Shown here: positions 51,851 to 63,007 of the stretch, piece by piece
Position numbering within the stretch: the first letter of the stretch is position 1
Layout of the letters: each line of letters starts with the position of its first letter
Assembly: GCF_030463535.1 (NCBI RefSeq)
Contig: NC_132900.1
Span: 27,317,956 to 27,381,955 of the forward strand
Origin: Salminus brasiliensis
Lineage: Eukaryota > Chordata > Actinopteri > Characiformes > Bryconidae
DNA length: 64,000 nucleotides
Direction of reading: 5' to 3'
The notes under the pieces: model-generated
Seen by the model: only the letters and a program-made list of their open reading frames with translations
Database searches by the model: none
What the model was told of the DNA's origin: nothing
Made by a program: the position numbers and the translations under genes

Positions 51851-52651
51851 GGAATGATGGTGGTGCTTCATGCAGTACTTTTGGGATGAGTTGGGGAGTT
51901 GGGGATGATGAGGTGGGGTGGTGATCATCCAACATCAGATCCTCACAGCAATGCTCTTCCAAAATCTAGTAGAAAGCCTTCTTCCTCCCTGGACAGTGTA
52001 ATGGAAGTTATTGATGATTCATAATCAATAACTAAATTGTTGATGCATATTCTGTGATATGTAAGGGGACCTCGGTCACTTCTTGCTATATGTTCTTCAT
52101 CTATGTTGTACCGGGGTCTGTTCACACTGTTATTGTCTGTCTCTGCTTATCTTTCTCACGGTGCAACTGCGCCCTGACATAGATGATAAGCAGAAGTGGG
52201 CGAGAGAAGAAGTACCGACGGGAGGACAGAATGATCTCCGGTCAGCACTTACCTTAGAATGACCCCCCCCATAAAAAGGGACCAGATGGGGTCAGTGGGG
52301 TCATATTCCTGGGACGGTTCTCATGCAAGTAACAGATAAATGTATAGCCTGTTTATACCATATAAGGCTATCTGGTCAGTCATTGCTGAGTGGGTGAGGG
52401 TAAAGCCCAGCGATGATAAAGGCTCCTGCAGACCATGCAGAGCTCAGAGCTCAGACAGGCAGAAACTAAGGTTTTGCTTTGTACCTCTCTCAATAAATCT
52501 GTTACTCACTTTGATACTGATTCAGAGACTTAGTGTTTCTTCTGTCACAAAATTTCCACCACAACAGACAGCAGGAATCTCTTTTTTTAATTTCAGAAGG
52601 AAGGCTGATAGAGCAGGTGTCCAAATACTTTAGCCCATATTGTGTGCATAG
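51851..52651 (+). mobile_element. Tc1-like MITE family A, 5'-truncated and split by a solo LTR
   Basis: Left piece 51851-51996 carries GGAATGATGG, AGTACTTTTGGGATGAGTTG and CAAAATCTAGTAGAAAGCCT and breaks off in CCTGGACAG. Right piece 52567-52651 resumes with GACAGCAGGAATC and ends GGTGTCCAAATACTTTAGCC. Removing 51997-52566 and one GACAG restores the family order. Confidence 0.8.
51997..52566 (+). mobile_element. Solo LTR of an endogenous retrovirus-like element
   Basis: 570 bp starting TGTAATGG and ending CCACCACAACA, that is TGT...ACA termini. It is flanked by a perfect 5-bp target duplication GACAG (51992-51996 and 52567-52571). It has a TATAAGG-like box near 52363 and AATAAA at about 52493, placed as in an LTR. 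No gag, pol or env sequence is nearby, as expected after LTR-LTR recombination. The orientation is set by the AATAAA near the right end. Confidence 0.8.
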
Positions 52652-52799
52652 ATAGACAGATCATTATACACAGATCATGCATGCACAGAAAACACAGAGC
52701 CTGGTTTGATGAATGAACTGCTGCTAAGTTTAGTTAAATAGTGAAAATGTAAATGAACAGGAAATAGGAAAACGTTGAACTACTAAACTCAACAAACCG

Positions 52800-53350
52800 T
52801 CCCAGAGGAGGGCGCCACCAAAGCAGTGCGGGTCACGCTGCTCCTACAGGCCACCGTACTTGTCCTGTGTCCAAGCTAGCTAACAGCTAGCTAGCTGGCT
52901 AGCTACCTCCAGGCAGTAAGTAGCGCTATCTCCACTCTGTAGCTAAAAAACAACAACATGCGAGTCATTTAGTAGTTCATAGGACGTGTTAGTCATATTT
53001 CTACACGAATGTTTAGCTGTCAGCGTCGTTCTGTGCTGTTTTTAATGGCGAGCTAATGGTAGCTAGCTAGCTAGCCACCCTTCAGCACTGTGAGCTAGCC
53101 AGCCAGCTAGGCTAACTCGCTAGCTGTCTAACAGGGAATGATCGAGACGTTGTTTGAGTGCTTCTCTAAACTTCACCCACGATTATTCATTTCGTTTTGT
53201 GTGAGGTTTTGGCCATTTTACGTAGCTAGTCATTTTCACGTGTAGTAGCTTGCTATCTAGTGATAATAGCTAGCTCTACACACACGTGTTTTACCCCTCA
53301 GTGAAGCTGAACTGTCCGTGTTTCGCTGTTCGCAGGACCTCAGAAAGGGG
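52800..53350 (+). promoter_or_regulatory. rnf31: Probable rnf31 promoter and non-coding first exon
   Basis: The first rnf31 coding exon begins with an acceptor two bases before ATG (TTCAAG|CAATGG), so a 5' UTR exon must lie upstream. This stretch is the nearest with moderate CpG content and low repeat content. A good donor, AGGCA|GTAAGT, occurs at 52915. It is studded with AGCTAGCTAG runs. Transcription start is not proven. Confidence 0.3.
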
Positions 53351-53670
53351 CTTTTCAGGTCCTCAGCTGATAAGTCCCGACTAAAACCCCGTGTTTTCAG
53401 CTTCTGAATAGAAATACTGACAAAACCAGTGTCTGTAGTTTCGGTTTCTGTTCTGGTTGAATGCGGAACCGAATGAGTCATCTGTCAAATGTGACACCAG
53501 ATGTAACCAGATGTTGAGTAGTTAGCTATCTAGCTAAGTTAAGCTGGATGATCTGAATCAATCAGTTGACATTTAGCTAGCTGGTGCTCCTGTTATGATT
53601 ATTGTTGCATATTAGAGACGATCACAGAAATAGCTTCCAACATTCAGCTAGACCTCGTTTAATAACTTGC

Positions 53671-54553
53671 TGTGTGTATGTCTAAAGTTTGTGGACACCC
53701 CTTCTAACAAAGCCATTCAGCTACTTTGATTGCACCCATTGCGCTGACACAGATGTGCAGATGCACATAGACAGACAGACAGACAGATGCACACACAGCT
53801 GTCTGGTCCCTGTAGAGTTGTAAAGTGCTGCAAAGTGCTGCCAACCTATCGGCTCCACATGCTGCCTAATGCCAGGTGTGGGCTAGAGGGGCATAACGCC
53901 TCCCAGTGCTGAGCTGTGGAGCAGGTGAACTGTGCTGTGGTCTCTGGAATGATGGTTCGTAGGAATGACAGGTCGTAAAATGAAGACTTAAAGATAAGCC
54001 CAGGGTTCATGGGTTTAAGTACAGAAGTATTTACTAGAAATCAAGGCCTAGTGTACGTTTGCATTTACAGCATGCTTTATTTTTTTTTTTCTCCGGCTGT
54101 CAGGCCATAGGGTCTTTGCAGAAGCTGTCCACAGCCCTTAACATCTTGGAGAAATACGGCTCTAACCTGACCAGCCCTAACAGACCCAGGTACTGGCGCA
54201 CAGTGAAACACAACAACCCGGTGTTCAGAGCCACAGTGGATGCTGCAGCCTTTCTGGGTTTGCTTGCTAATTTTGGGGTCAATTCAGAGCAGAGTGACTT
54301 GACACACAATGATGGTTGGTGCTCCATCAAGTACTTTTGGGATGAGTTTGGGATGTTGGAGATGATGAAGTGGGGTGGTGGTCATCATTCAACATCAGAT
54401 CCTTACAGCAATGCTCCTCCAAAGTGTGGTAGAAAGCCGCCTTCTTCCCTGGGCAGTAGAGACAGCTGCTTCAACAAATACCCTTTTTAAAACCCTTGAT
54501 TTAAAAAAGAATGATGATAGAGAAGGTGTCCAAATACTTTTATCCATATTGTG
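53671..54553 (+). mobile_element. Tc1-like MITE family A carrying an rnf31 fragment
   Basis: The left half (53671-53957) runs from GTCTAAAGTTTGTGGACACC to CTCTGGAATGATGGTT. The right half (54308-54553) runs from AATGATGGTTGGTGCTCCAT to AAATACTTTTATCCATATTG. Compared with the complete copy at 20433-20928, the two halves are contiguous. The 350 bp between (53958-54307) are foreign and match rnf31 (parent at about 55384-55720). The junctions share the 10-bp direct repeat AATGATGGTT. Confidence 0.85.
54104..54244 (+). pseudogene. Duplicate of rnf31 coding exon 2 (pseudo-exon)
   Basis: 141 bp nearly identical to 55507-55647, including the upstream intron and acceptor (CTCCGGCTGTCAG|GCC). It encodes the same GSLQKLSTALNILEKYG, NNPVFRATVDA block. 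Relative to the parent, 39 bases starting with ATTCAC|GTGAGT are deleted, removing the last two codons and the splice donor. It lies upstream of the start-codon exon, so it cannot supply the PUB domain to the normal mRNA. It could only appear in the 5' UTR if a cryptic donor were used. Confidence 0.88.
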
Positions 54554-54901
54554 TAAGTATATAGATGGATGTATAGATAGATAGAACTGATATGTTGATC
54601 CCAGCATGAAGCAGCATACTGAGTGTTAGAGAAGCAGGGCAGCGCGACACACGTTATTATACACAAATCATGCATGCACATAAAATGCAGAGACTGGTTT
54701 GAATGAGTTTAAGAAGTGATGCCTTTACAGTCATGCTTTATTAAGGGTCTGAATTGAATTAGTTGCATTGTAAATCTAAGTGTTGGTGCATCAGGATGTC
54801 CCAGAGATGTAGTTTTTGGAGTTTAAAGGTTATTACATTTGCAATTTTTCTAATGATCAACTGTCTCCCTTGTTGTTGTCATTTTTTTTAATGTTCAAGC
54901 A

Positions 54902-57900
54902 ATGGCCATGCTGTCTGAACAGTTGGAGAAGGTGAGGAGTCAGGCGGAGAAGAGTTTATCCACGCCTGGTCCAGCACAGGAGGTCAGGACAGGTGTGTCT
55001 TCCATGGCCAGCGTCCCTCTCCCCCCGTCGGCCAAGTACCGGTACATTGCCGCTGAAGCCATGGTGATTGAAAACAGTGGTGGAAGTAACAGGAAAGAGG
55101 TGAGATGGATAAACAAGTAAAGGGCTTTTAAGGGAGATGTGTTGACAGGTTGTAATCTGTTTGGAAGGCTCTGCTTGGGTTAGTCTGCTCGGCTAGACCC
55201 CCTAATTACTAAAGTAACCCATAGTAAGGAGCCCTATAGTGCAAGAGTGGGGGTTTGAGGGCCAGACTTAGCTAATTTCCCTGCTCTAACACACCAATTA
55301 AACCCTGTAACGAACGGGTGAATCGAATCAGGTGTGTTTGAGCAGGATCATAGCAGTTACTGAATAATTAGTAGTTCAGGACTTAACAGGTCGTAAAATG
55401 AAGACTCAAAGATAAGCTTAGGGTTCGCTTGTTTAAGTATTTACTAGAAATCAAGGCCTAGAGTACCTTTGCATTTACAGCATGCTTTATTTTCTCCGGC
55501 TGTCAGGCCATAGGCTCTTTGCAGAAGCTGTCCACGGCCCTCAACATCTTGGAGAAATACGGCTCCAACCTGACCAGCCCTAACAGACCCAGGTACTGGC
55601 GCACAGTGAAACACAACAACCCGGTGTTCAGAGCCACAGTGGATGCTATTCACGTGAGTCACGCTTCAAATTGTAAAATCGGACCTGCAGCCTTCCTGGG
55701 TTTGCTTGCTAATTTTGGGGTTTGTCAGGGCAGAAAGAAAAAAGCTTGGTTTGTGGTCATTTTTAGGGATTTTATAATACACACAGTAGTATGCAAGAGA
55801 CAGTGGGAGTCAAATACAGGTAGACTCAAATCTACCTGTTAAAATCAATTTAGGTTCCTTATGGATGTCTACAGTGTTGAAGTAAAGAAGTAAGATTCTA
55901 ATACACGTTTATTTGTTACATACATAGCCATACATGGTATAACTAGGAGTGAAATGCTATGTTGACATAGAAACAACATGATAAAGATAGGATGGATAAA
56001 AAAATAATAAAAATAATATTTTATATATTTAAAATGCAATATAAAAATTATAATACAAGTAAAATATGTAGAGGTAACAGTGACAATATGCATGCGCAAA
56101 TATATATATATATATATATATATATTTTGTTGTGATGGACCAATAGTAATGCTCCAAAATGCCTTGGACTAACATCTTTTTACGTTGACTTTTGAAAGTA
56201 AAGGTTTACCTTCTCCTGGAAAGTTGCTAATGTTTTTGTCAGACAGTGATGTTGTAGAAAAATAGTTTATCACCATACGATACAATATTGTCATATCTCC
56301 AAATAATCAGGGAGTGTGTGTATTCTTCAGGTGTACTTCAGTTCTTCATATGCATAACTACAATAAAGCCAAAATTAGCAGCAGTTTCACCCTAAAACAG
56401 AACCCTGTGGGACTCCACAATCTGTGCATACCTAATGAGTGTTGCTACTTTACCCAGGGTGGAAGAGCTGTACTGTGTCTATATGGTTACACCAATCAGC
56501 AGCCAGATGGCCTGAGCTTTCCTGATGAAATCATAGAACCAGACATTGCAAAGGTGGCGTCAGTGACCCTGGAGGTTATGAGTCTGCGCATGGAACTGGA
56601 CATGCTGATCAAGGTAATGAATAACAGCTCTGATGAACGTCAAGGATGAAGTTATAATGAAGTTGATCTGTCGTACTGTACCGCTGGGTATTGTGAACTG
56701 TTATGGCCTCGAAGCACAAATGTTATAATTAAAAAGACCGGTGATTTCAAACTATATAGTATATCACTGTAATTCTAACACTGTAAGGTCACTGTTACGG
56801 GCTCATACAAAGCTTTGTTTCCTGTAGGACGTCCACCCGCACCCTGAGTTCTTTGAGAGAATTATCCCCTCCCTCACTCAGAAGGTATGGCTTGTTTTTT
56901 TCCCCAGTTTGGTGTTTTTATCAAATTCCTCTCGAATTTGACCTCACTTACACATTGTGCAATGATCCTGCAGGGCGATGATGGAATCACCACAGATTCA
57001 CCACTGGAGTCTCCGTCTAGTGAGAGGCCCTGGGAGAGACCGTCCCTGCCCATAGCCTCTCTCTCCCAAGGCCTACTCTCTCTCTCCTCCCTCGCCCCTG
57101 ACAAGCAAACAGGTCAGTTTCACACTTCCAGCTTGCCTGTGTTGCTCATAACCTGCATCCCATTGCACAACCTTTGTTTTAGTTTGTAAGGGTGTATTAA
57201 TACATAATAATTATTATTTGTTTAATTATGTTCTTTATTAATGCTGGGCACAAGGTTCATATTTAATAAATAATTTATATTTTATAAATATATTTCTATA
57301 TTAAAAAATAAGTCAGTTATAGTAGTTAGTGGATAAATGACTAACTACTCAATTACCCATTTACTCAATTTACATTATTTTATACTCAGAATTAGTAGTA
57401 ATTACTGATATTACAGATACTGAATAGTCTATAGTAGTAACCAAATAATTAGCAGTCACTAAATAATTAAGTTACTAATAGCAGTAATCTGTAGTTGTTA
57501 CTAGTAGTTTAGTTTATAGTAAAAACTGAATTGTGTAGTAAACTGAATAATTTATATTAGCAAAACATAATTAGCTGTTACTGAAAATAATAAGATACTG
57601 AATCATTTGTTGCATATACTGAATCATTTATAGTAGAACAACATAGTAGGAAACACTTAATTAGCATACACTACAGATACTAAACAGCTTATAGGACTAA
57701 ACACATAATTAACAGTTACTGGAACATTTATAGTAGTTACTGAATAATATATGAGACTGAATAATTTAAAACAGACACTGAATAATTTCTTTTAGGAAAC
57801 ACAATTAGCAGTTACTGAACATTTTATAACAGATACTGAGTAAAATGAATAGTTCATGCTCAAGAATTTATAGTGGTTAACAAATAATTAGCAGTTGCTA

Positions 57901-60900
57901 AATATTCTGTAGCTCAATCATTAAGTGGTACAATAATCAGCACATATTGAATCATTTATAGTAGATAAATAATTAGCATTTATTGAATAAATAATTATAC
58001 TGAATAATTTAATTTATTTAATTTTATTAATTTATTTAAATTTATATTAATATATTTTATTTATATACTAAATTAGCAGGTACTGAAAAGAATTATAAGA
58101 TACTGAATAATTTGTTTCAAATACTGAATAATGTATTGTAGTAAACGCTTAATTAGCAGTTACTGAAACAGATACTATAACAGATACTGAATAGCTTATA
58201 GTAATAAACTCATAGTTAGCAGTTACTGATGCTAAAGAATGTGTAGTAGTTAACAGATAATTAGCATTTACTGAATAATTAGATACTGAATAATTGATAG
58301 TACTTAAATCATTAGCAGTTACAATTTTTTTGTAGTTTAAACTGAATAATGAATAATAGTCTAATAATCAGCACTTACTGAATCATTTATAGTAGTTAAA
58401 TCATTAGCAGTTTATTGAATTATTTATAGTACTTGTGTATCTGTCCTTTGTTGTTCATTAATTGGCAAAGATGATGCTGATTTAATAAGCTTATACCTCT
58501 GTGGCTGCTGCCAGCGCTGTAGTCATTCATGCAATTATTCCGACGGCTTCCCCCAGCTGTCTCTGCGGAAAACTGCTGCATATGCGGAATTTTTCCAGTG
58601 GCGTCCCACTGCACCACGTGTGCCCAGCGCCTGTGCTCGGAATGTGACCGCCTTTTCCACTCTCACCCAGGACGTGCCATGCACAGCAGGGTTCAGGTGG
58701 CGTCCTCCAGACCATCAAAGACAATCAGGTGGGATTAATGTTATGGTTTAATAACAATAGGGTTCATTCTGAAAAGCTTTCGTTTTCTCTAACTTCTCCT
58801 GTCCCATATGTGCTCCCTCGCAGCGCATCACTGTCTACGTGGCAGTGTTCGTGCACTACAGTCAACACCATGAAGCAGGTGTTGTGCGAAACCTGTGACC
58901 GGCCTCGTCTTGCCACTGCTGCCCCTTCCATACAGGAAGAGCCGCAGCAGCCCTCTACCATAACTGGTCAGTCGTCAATACGTTGTTTATATGGTCTGCA
59001 CTGGGTTGAAAAAGCAGCTGTTAGACATGGTGGTGGTAGCATTGTGCTTTGCGATAGTTTTTCTGGCAGTGGAAAGTGGGTGGAATTATAAAGGAGGACT
59101 ACCCCAGAATTCTTCAGCATAACCTTAAACCAGCAGCTAGACAGTTTACATTCGGACACAACTGGGTTTCCAACAGGGCAGCGACCACAAAACACATATT
59201 TCTAATAGTCTCCTTCACATATCTTCTTTAAAAAAGTGGTTTCTTCCAAACGTGACTCTTGTGTCAACTCTTTATAGCACCCACACAGCTTTCAGAAGCT
59301 GAAACCTCTCTGAAATCTGTGTTGGTATCTGATACTCTGGTAAAATACTGTGCTGATCTTTATTCATGTCTCCTTCTCTCCACCCATTCAGAGTGGCAGT
59401 GCAAGAGCTGCACTGTGGTCAACGCAGGCAGCAGTATTCTGTGCGAGGTGTGTGAGCGCCCTCGTCTGGCCACACGTCCTCCTGTCACCCCTTCAAGACC
59501 CAACCCATCTGCTGCAGGGCCGTTGGACAGCCAGGTACTTGCACACACATGCAGGCCACACACTGAATACCCAAATGCAGACATTATGGCATTACATTAC
59601 ATTAGGCTTTCTATCTATTTTGTGATTCCAACTTTTTTTGTGTGCACCAGCCTCCTTTAATCCAGTTCATAATACTCTAATAACTAAAAATCCTATAATA
59701 GCAGAAATAGAGTTTAATTGGGTGACAAGGTGTTGGGTTTATGACAAGGCACTTGACAAAAAAAAGGTGGTGAGAAGAAGGATCCTGTGCAAAGAATAGC
59801 ACCTTTCAATAGCTCTTGCTGATGTAACTGCAAAAGCTGTATTTTGCTTGTTAAATGTTAAATCATTAAGGTGCCAAAAAAGCTGTATTTTCTCATTTGA
59901 AAGTAGAAACCAGCTCCTCAGACTTCGGTGTGAGTGCTGTAGCATTGTTCCTTGCTGTTTGTCTTTCAGTGGATCTGTCAGTTCTGCACATACGCCAACC
60001 ACACGCCGTCCTCGCGCTGCGAAATGTGCGACCTGGCCAGATCCGACCCCGCCCAATCGCCCTCCAAACCACTCCCAACTTCCCCGGTCAAGGATTTCAC
60101 GCCTCTGTCAATCACACCTAAACTCACGGCCACGGAGGACCCGGATTTAAAGAGGCAGAGATTAATGAGGGAGGAGGGGCTTAAACTGATTCAGCTGATT
60201 CGGGTATGAATTTACTGCATTAGAATGATTACCTAAAATGCACACACACTCACTAGATGTTTGTGGACGCCCCTTCTAATGAATGCATCCAGCTTCTTTA
60301 AGTTGAACCCATTGCTGACACAGATGTGCAAATGCACATACAGAGCTGGTCTAGTGCCTTGATAGAAGTATTGCCAATAGAACTTACTGACACCTGCCTA
60401 TGCCTAATATGTGCCAGGCGTGGGCTAGAGGGGTATAAAACTGTGCTCTCTGGAACGATTGTGCTCCATCCAGTACTTTAAGGATGAGGTGAGGTGGTGA
60501 TCGATCAACATCCTACCTTTACTAATGCTCATCCTCACAGCAATGCTCCAAAATCTAGTTGAAAGCCTTCTTCCCTGGACAGCAGAGACAGTTACTCCAA
60601 CAAAAGCAGGATAAACCCATTGTAATACCCTTGATTTCAGAAGAAACAATGAATGAGCAAGTGTCCCAATACTTTTGTCCATATTGTGTGTATATACGAG
60701 TATATATACAGGTAAATATGTATCCATATGTGTGTGTGTGTGTTTACTGTCAGAAAACAATGGCCTGTTTTCTAATCTCTTCCTCAGGAGGGTGAAATGA
60801 AGGGTGTAAGCCCGGAGGAGGTCTACACGAGCCTACGGGTTTCAGGCAGCCGCAGCAGCATTAGTGGAACCCCTTGTGACTGGTTGAAAACCGAGCTTCC

Positions 60901-61802
60901 CCACAAGCTGGATGAAATCTGTGCCATGGCCGCCTCCTTCCAGCACGGTCCCAAACCGCTCCACTCCACGCTCTTCAACTGTGCTGGCGAGGATGGTGGC
61001 CTGGAGGCCCACAAAAACGGCGCTGTGCATTTGTCCAGAGCCGAGGCCAAGCAGGCCTGGCTGACAGCAGGGGGGGACAGCGAGAAAGCTGCAAGACAGG
61101 CACTGAGGGACCGGCGGGCTAAAGTAAGTTTTGGCATGAAGCTTAAACAAAACACTGTTGCTGCTGGGCTCCCCCTACAGTTGGGGAGTGTAATGTACTT
61201 CTACACCACTGCCATTAATACAGACCGTTCAATGAGTGCTCCCTCATGAAGGTGAAGCTGAGCTGAGTTTGCATCTGTTGTAGGTGAAGGAGCTGTCCTC
61301 TCTGGGCTTCACTGACTCCGCTGCCTGTGAGGAGGCATTGCGGCAGAGTGGCGGAGAGGTGAGGGGGGCTCTGGTGCTGCTGCAGCGACCTCTGCTGGAG
61401 CCCTTTCACAAGCGCATGTGGAGCGATGACCTCGAGCCGCCCATTGACATCAACAACCCAGACAAACAGGTGAGTGCTCATGCATCATAGAACACCCTGA
61501 TTTTTATAATGCTAACGTAACGAGCTGTTATTAGCATTTAACGCTTGTCACTTTTCACGCTGTGCATTTCAGCGTGTGTGTCGCAGGCTGCTAGCCATGT
61601 ACGACCTGCCCAGCTGGGGGCGCTGCGAGCTGGTACTGTCCCTCCTACGCGACCCAGCTGCCCCCTACACGCTGGAGGACGTGGTACAGGCCGTGCGAGA
61701 GTCGCATGACCGTGACTTTATACGCCGTGTGCTGACCAAAGAGTGCCCGATTTGCCTGTCAGTCTTTCCCCACAGCAAGGTATCGCTGCACACTCTCGCA
61801 CA

Positions 61803-61892
<90 letters not shown>

Positions 61893-63007
61893 CACATACA
61901 CTTTACTTACGGGATCCACATAAAGTTAGTGTTTTCATAGCATTTATCATAAATCTGTGTAACTCTTTTCAGCTTGCCTATGTCCAATTTCATCAAATTC
62001 AGGGATCTATTTTTGAATTCTTTTAATTTAGCAAGACCCTTATTTATTTATTTATTTATTTTTTAACAGATGCAGTCACTGACGTCGTGTCAGTGCTCCG
62101 TCTGCAGCGGCTGCTTTAAGCAGCACTTCACCATCGCCGTCAGGGATAAGCACATCAGAGACATGGTGTGTCCCGTTTGCTGGGAGCCCGACATTAACAA
62201 CCCTGAGCATCTCAACAGCTACTTCTCCACGCTGGATATTCAGGTACTGGGAGACACACAGGATCAACATGTCTCGTGCACTATAGGTCCAAATGTTTGT
62301 GGACACCCCTTCTAATGAATGTATTTGGCTACTTTAAGTTGAGTCAGATGTGCAGTCTAATGCCAGACGTGGGCTACATGGGTATAAAGCCTCCCAGCCT
62401 TGAGCTGTGGAGCAATGGAAGAACTGTGTTCTCTGGAATGATGGATGGGGCTCCATCCAATACTATTTGAGATAAGGTGGGGTGGTGGCGATCACCTAAG
62501 ACCCTGGGCTCACTCTTGTCACTGAATGCAATCAGATATTCCCAGCAATGCTTCAAAATCTAGTAGAATGCCTTCTTCCCTGGACAGTAGAGACAGTTAC
62601 TCCAACAAAAAAAACCCTTGATTTTAAGAGAGACAATGAATGTGAAGGTGTCCCAATACTTTTGTCCATATAGTGTACCTAGAATGATGTTTTCCTAGAT
62701 ATTTAACCTAGAGGTTTTTCCGATTTTGATCACCTGATGATTAGGCCAAAACTGTGACACTCAGGAGTCCAGTTGTGTTTACATTGTATGTATCAAAAAA
62801 CAGGCATGTCTGTGTTACTTCTGGAGAACTCACCCCTGCATTGTGTGTTTGTGTGTGTGTGTGTGTGTGTTTGTGTGTTTGTGTGTGTGTGTGTGTGTGA
62901 ACACCCAGCTGAGAGAGTGTCTGGAGCCAGAGGTGTATGAGCTCTTCCACAAGAAGCTGACTGAACAGGCTCTCATTAAAGACCCAAAGTTCCTGTGGTG
63001 TAGCCAC
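54902..63007 (+). CDS. rnf31: E3 ubiquitin ligase RNF31/HOIP (LUBAC catalytic subunit), coding exons 1-14
   Basis: RBR ligase that makes Met1-linked (linear) ubiquitin chains with HOIL-1L and SHARPIN in NF-kB and cell-death signalling. Exons: 54902-55099, 55507-55653, 56458-56613, 56828-56884, 56974-57112, 58557-58728, 58824-58966, 59392-59534, 59970-60203, 60788-61123, 61284-61469, 61573-61779, 62070-62243, 62909-63007. All join in phase and give 797 residues. Order: PUB domain about 70-165 (LNILEKYGSNL, NNPVFRATVDA, LYGYTNQQPDGLSFP), zinc finger about 236-270 (CCICGIFPVASHCTTC), NZF1 about 297-320, NZF2 about 338-361, NZF3 about 387-410, UBA about 560-625, RING1 from about 694 (KECPICLSVF, then CSVCSGCFKQHFTI). 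The IBR and RING2 with the catalytic Cys lie beyond 64000. ATG at 54902 is the first in-frame start after the acceptor. NZF1 lacks one residue in its first Cys pair. Confidence 0.96.
56098..56126. repeat. (AT)n microsatellite in rnf31 intron 2
   Basis: About 13 AT units within an AT-rich stretch. Confidence 0.9.
57340..58440. repeat. TACTGAATAATTAG-type minisatellite in rnf31 intron 5
   Basis: Over 1 kb of diverged units such as TACTGAATAATTTATAGTAG and TAATTAGCAGTTACTG. The unit core is the same as in the array at 15880-16536, 41 kb away. It fills most of the intron between exons 57112 and 58557. Confidence 0.85.
58985..59210 (+). mobile_element. Tc1 transposase fragment in rnf31 intron 7
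   Basis: The plus strand reads VRHGGGSIVLCDSFSGSGK, then after a frame change ILQHNLKPAARQFTFGHNWV, typical of the Tc1 catalytic region. The following acidic-residue motif is corrupted. No terminal repeats were found. It is a relic. Confidence 0.7.
60251..60688 (+). mobile_element. Tc1-like MITE family A in rnf31 intron 9
   Basis: It runs from CACTAGATGTTTGTGGACGC to CAATACTTTTGTCCATATTG with the family interior (GGCGTGGGCTAGAGGGGTAT). It is almost full length with small deletions. Confidence 0.8.
61807..61887. repeat. (GT)n(AT)n microsatellite in rnf31 intron 12
   Basis: About 13 GT units then about 26 AT units, 28 bases after the splice donor at 61780. Open frames crossing it are intron read-through, not protein. 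Confidence 0.95.
62279..62675 (+). mobile_element. Tc1-like MITE family A in rnf31 intron 13
   Basis: It starts CACTATAGGTCCAAATGTTT and ends TTTTGTCCATATAGTG, with a slightly shortened interior. It begins about 35 bases after the donor of exon 13. Confidence 0.85.
62842..62899. repeat. (GT)n microsatellite before rnf31 exon 14
   Basis: An interrupted GT run ends ten bases before the exon 14 acceptor and takes the place of a normal pyrimidine tract. Confidence 0.9.

Noticed and set aside
59278-59320. Extra rnf31 exon with acceptor CTTTATAG
   Set aside because: The previous exon (ending 58966) joins directly in phase to 59392, giving T-E-WQCKSC; including this piece breaks the phase at every available donor.
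61780-61923. C-terminal IYIYIY extension of the rnf31 exon ending 61779
   Set aside because: It is read-through into the (GT)n(AT)n microsatellite beyond a good splice donor; the next exon at 62070 continues RING1 in frame.
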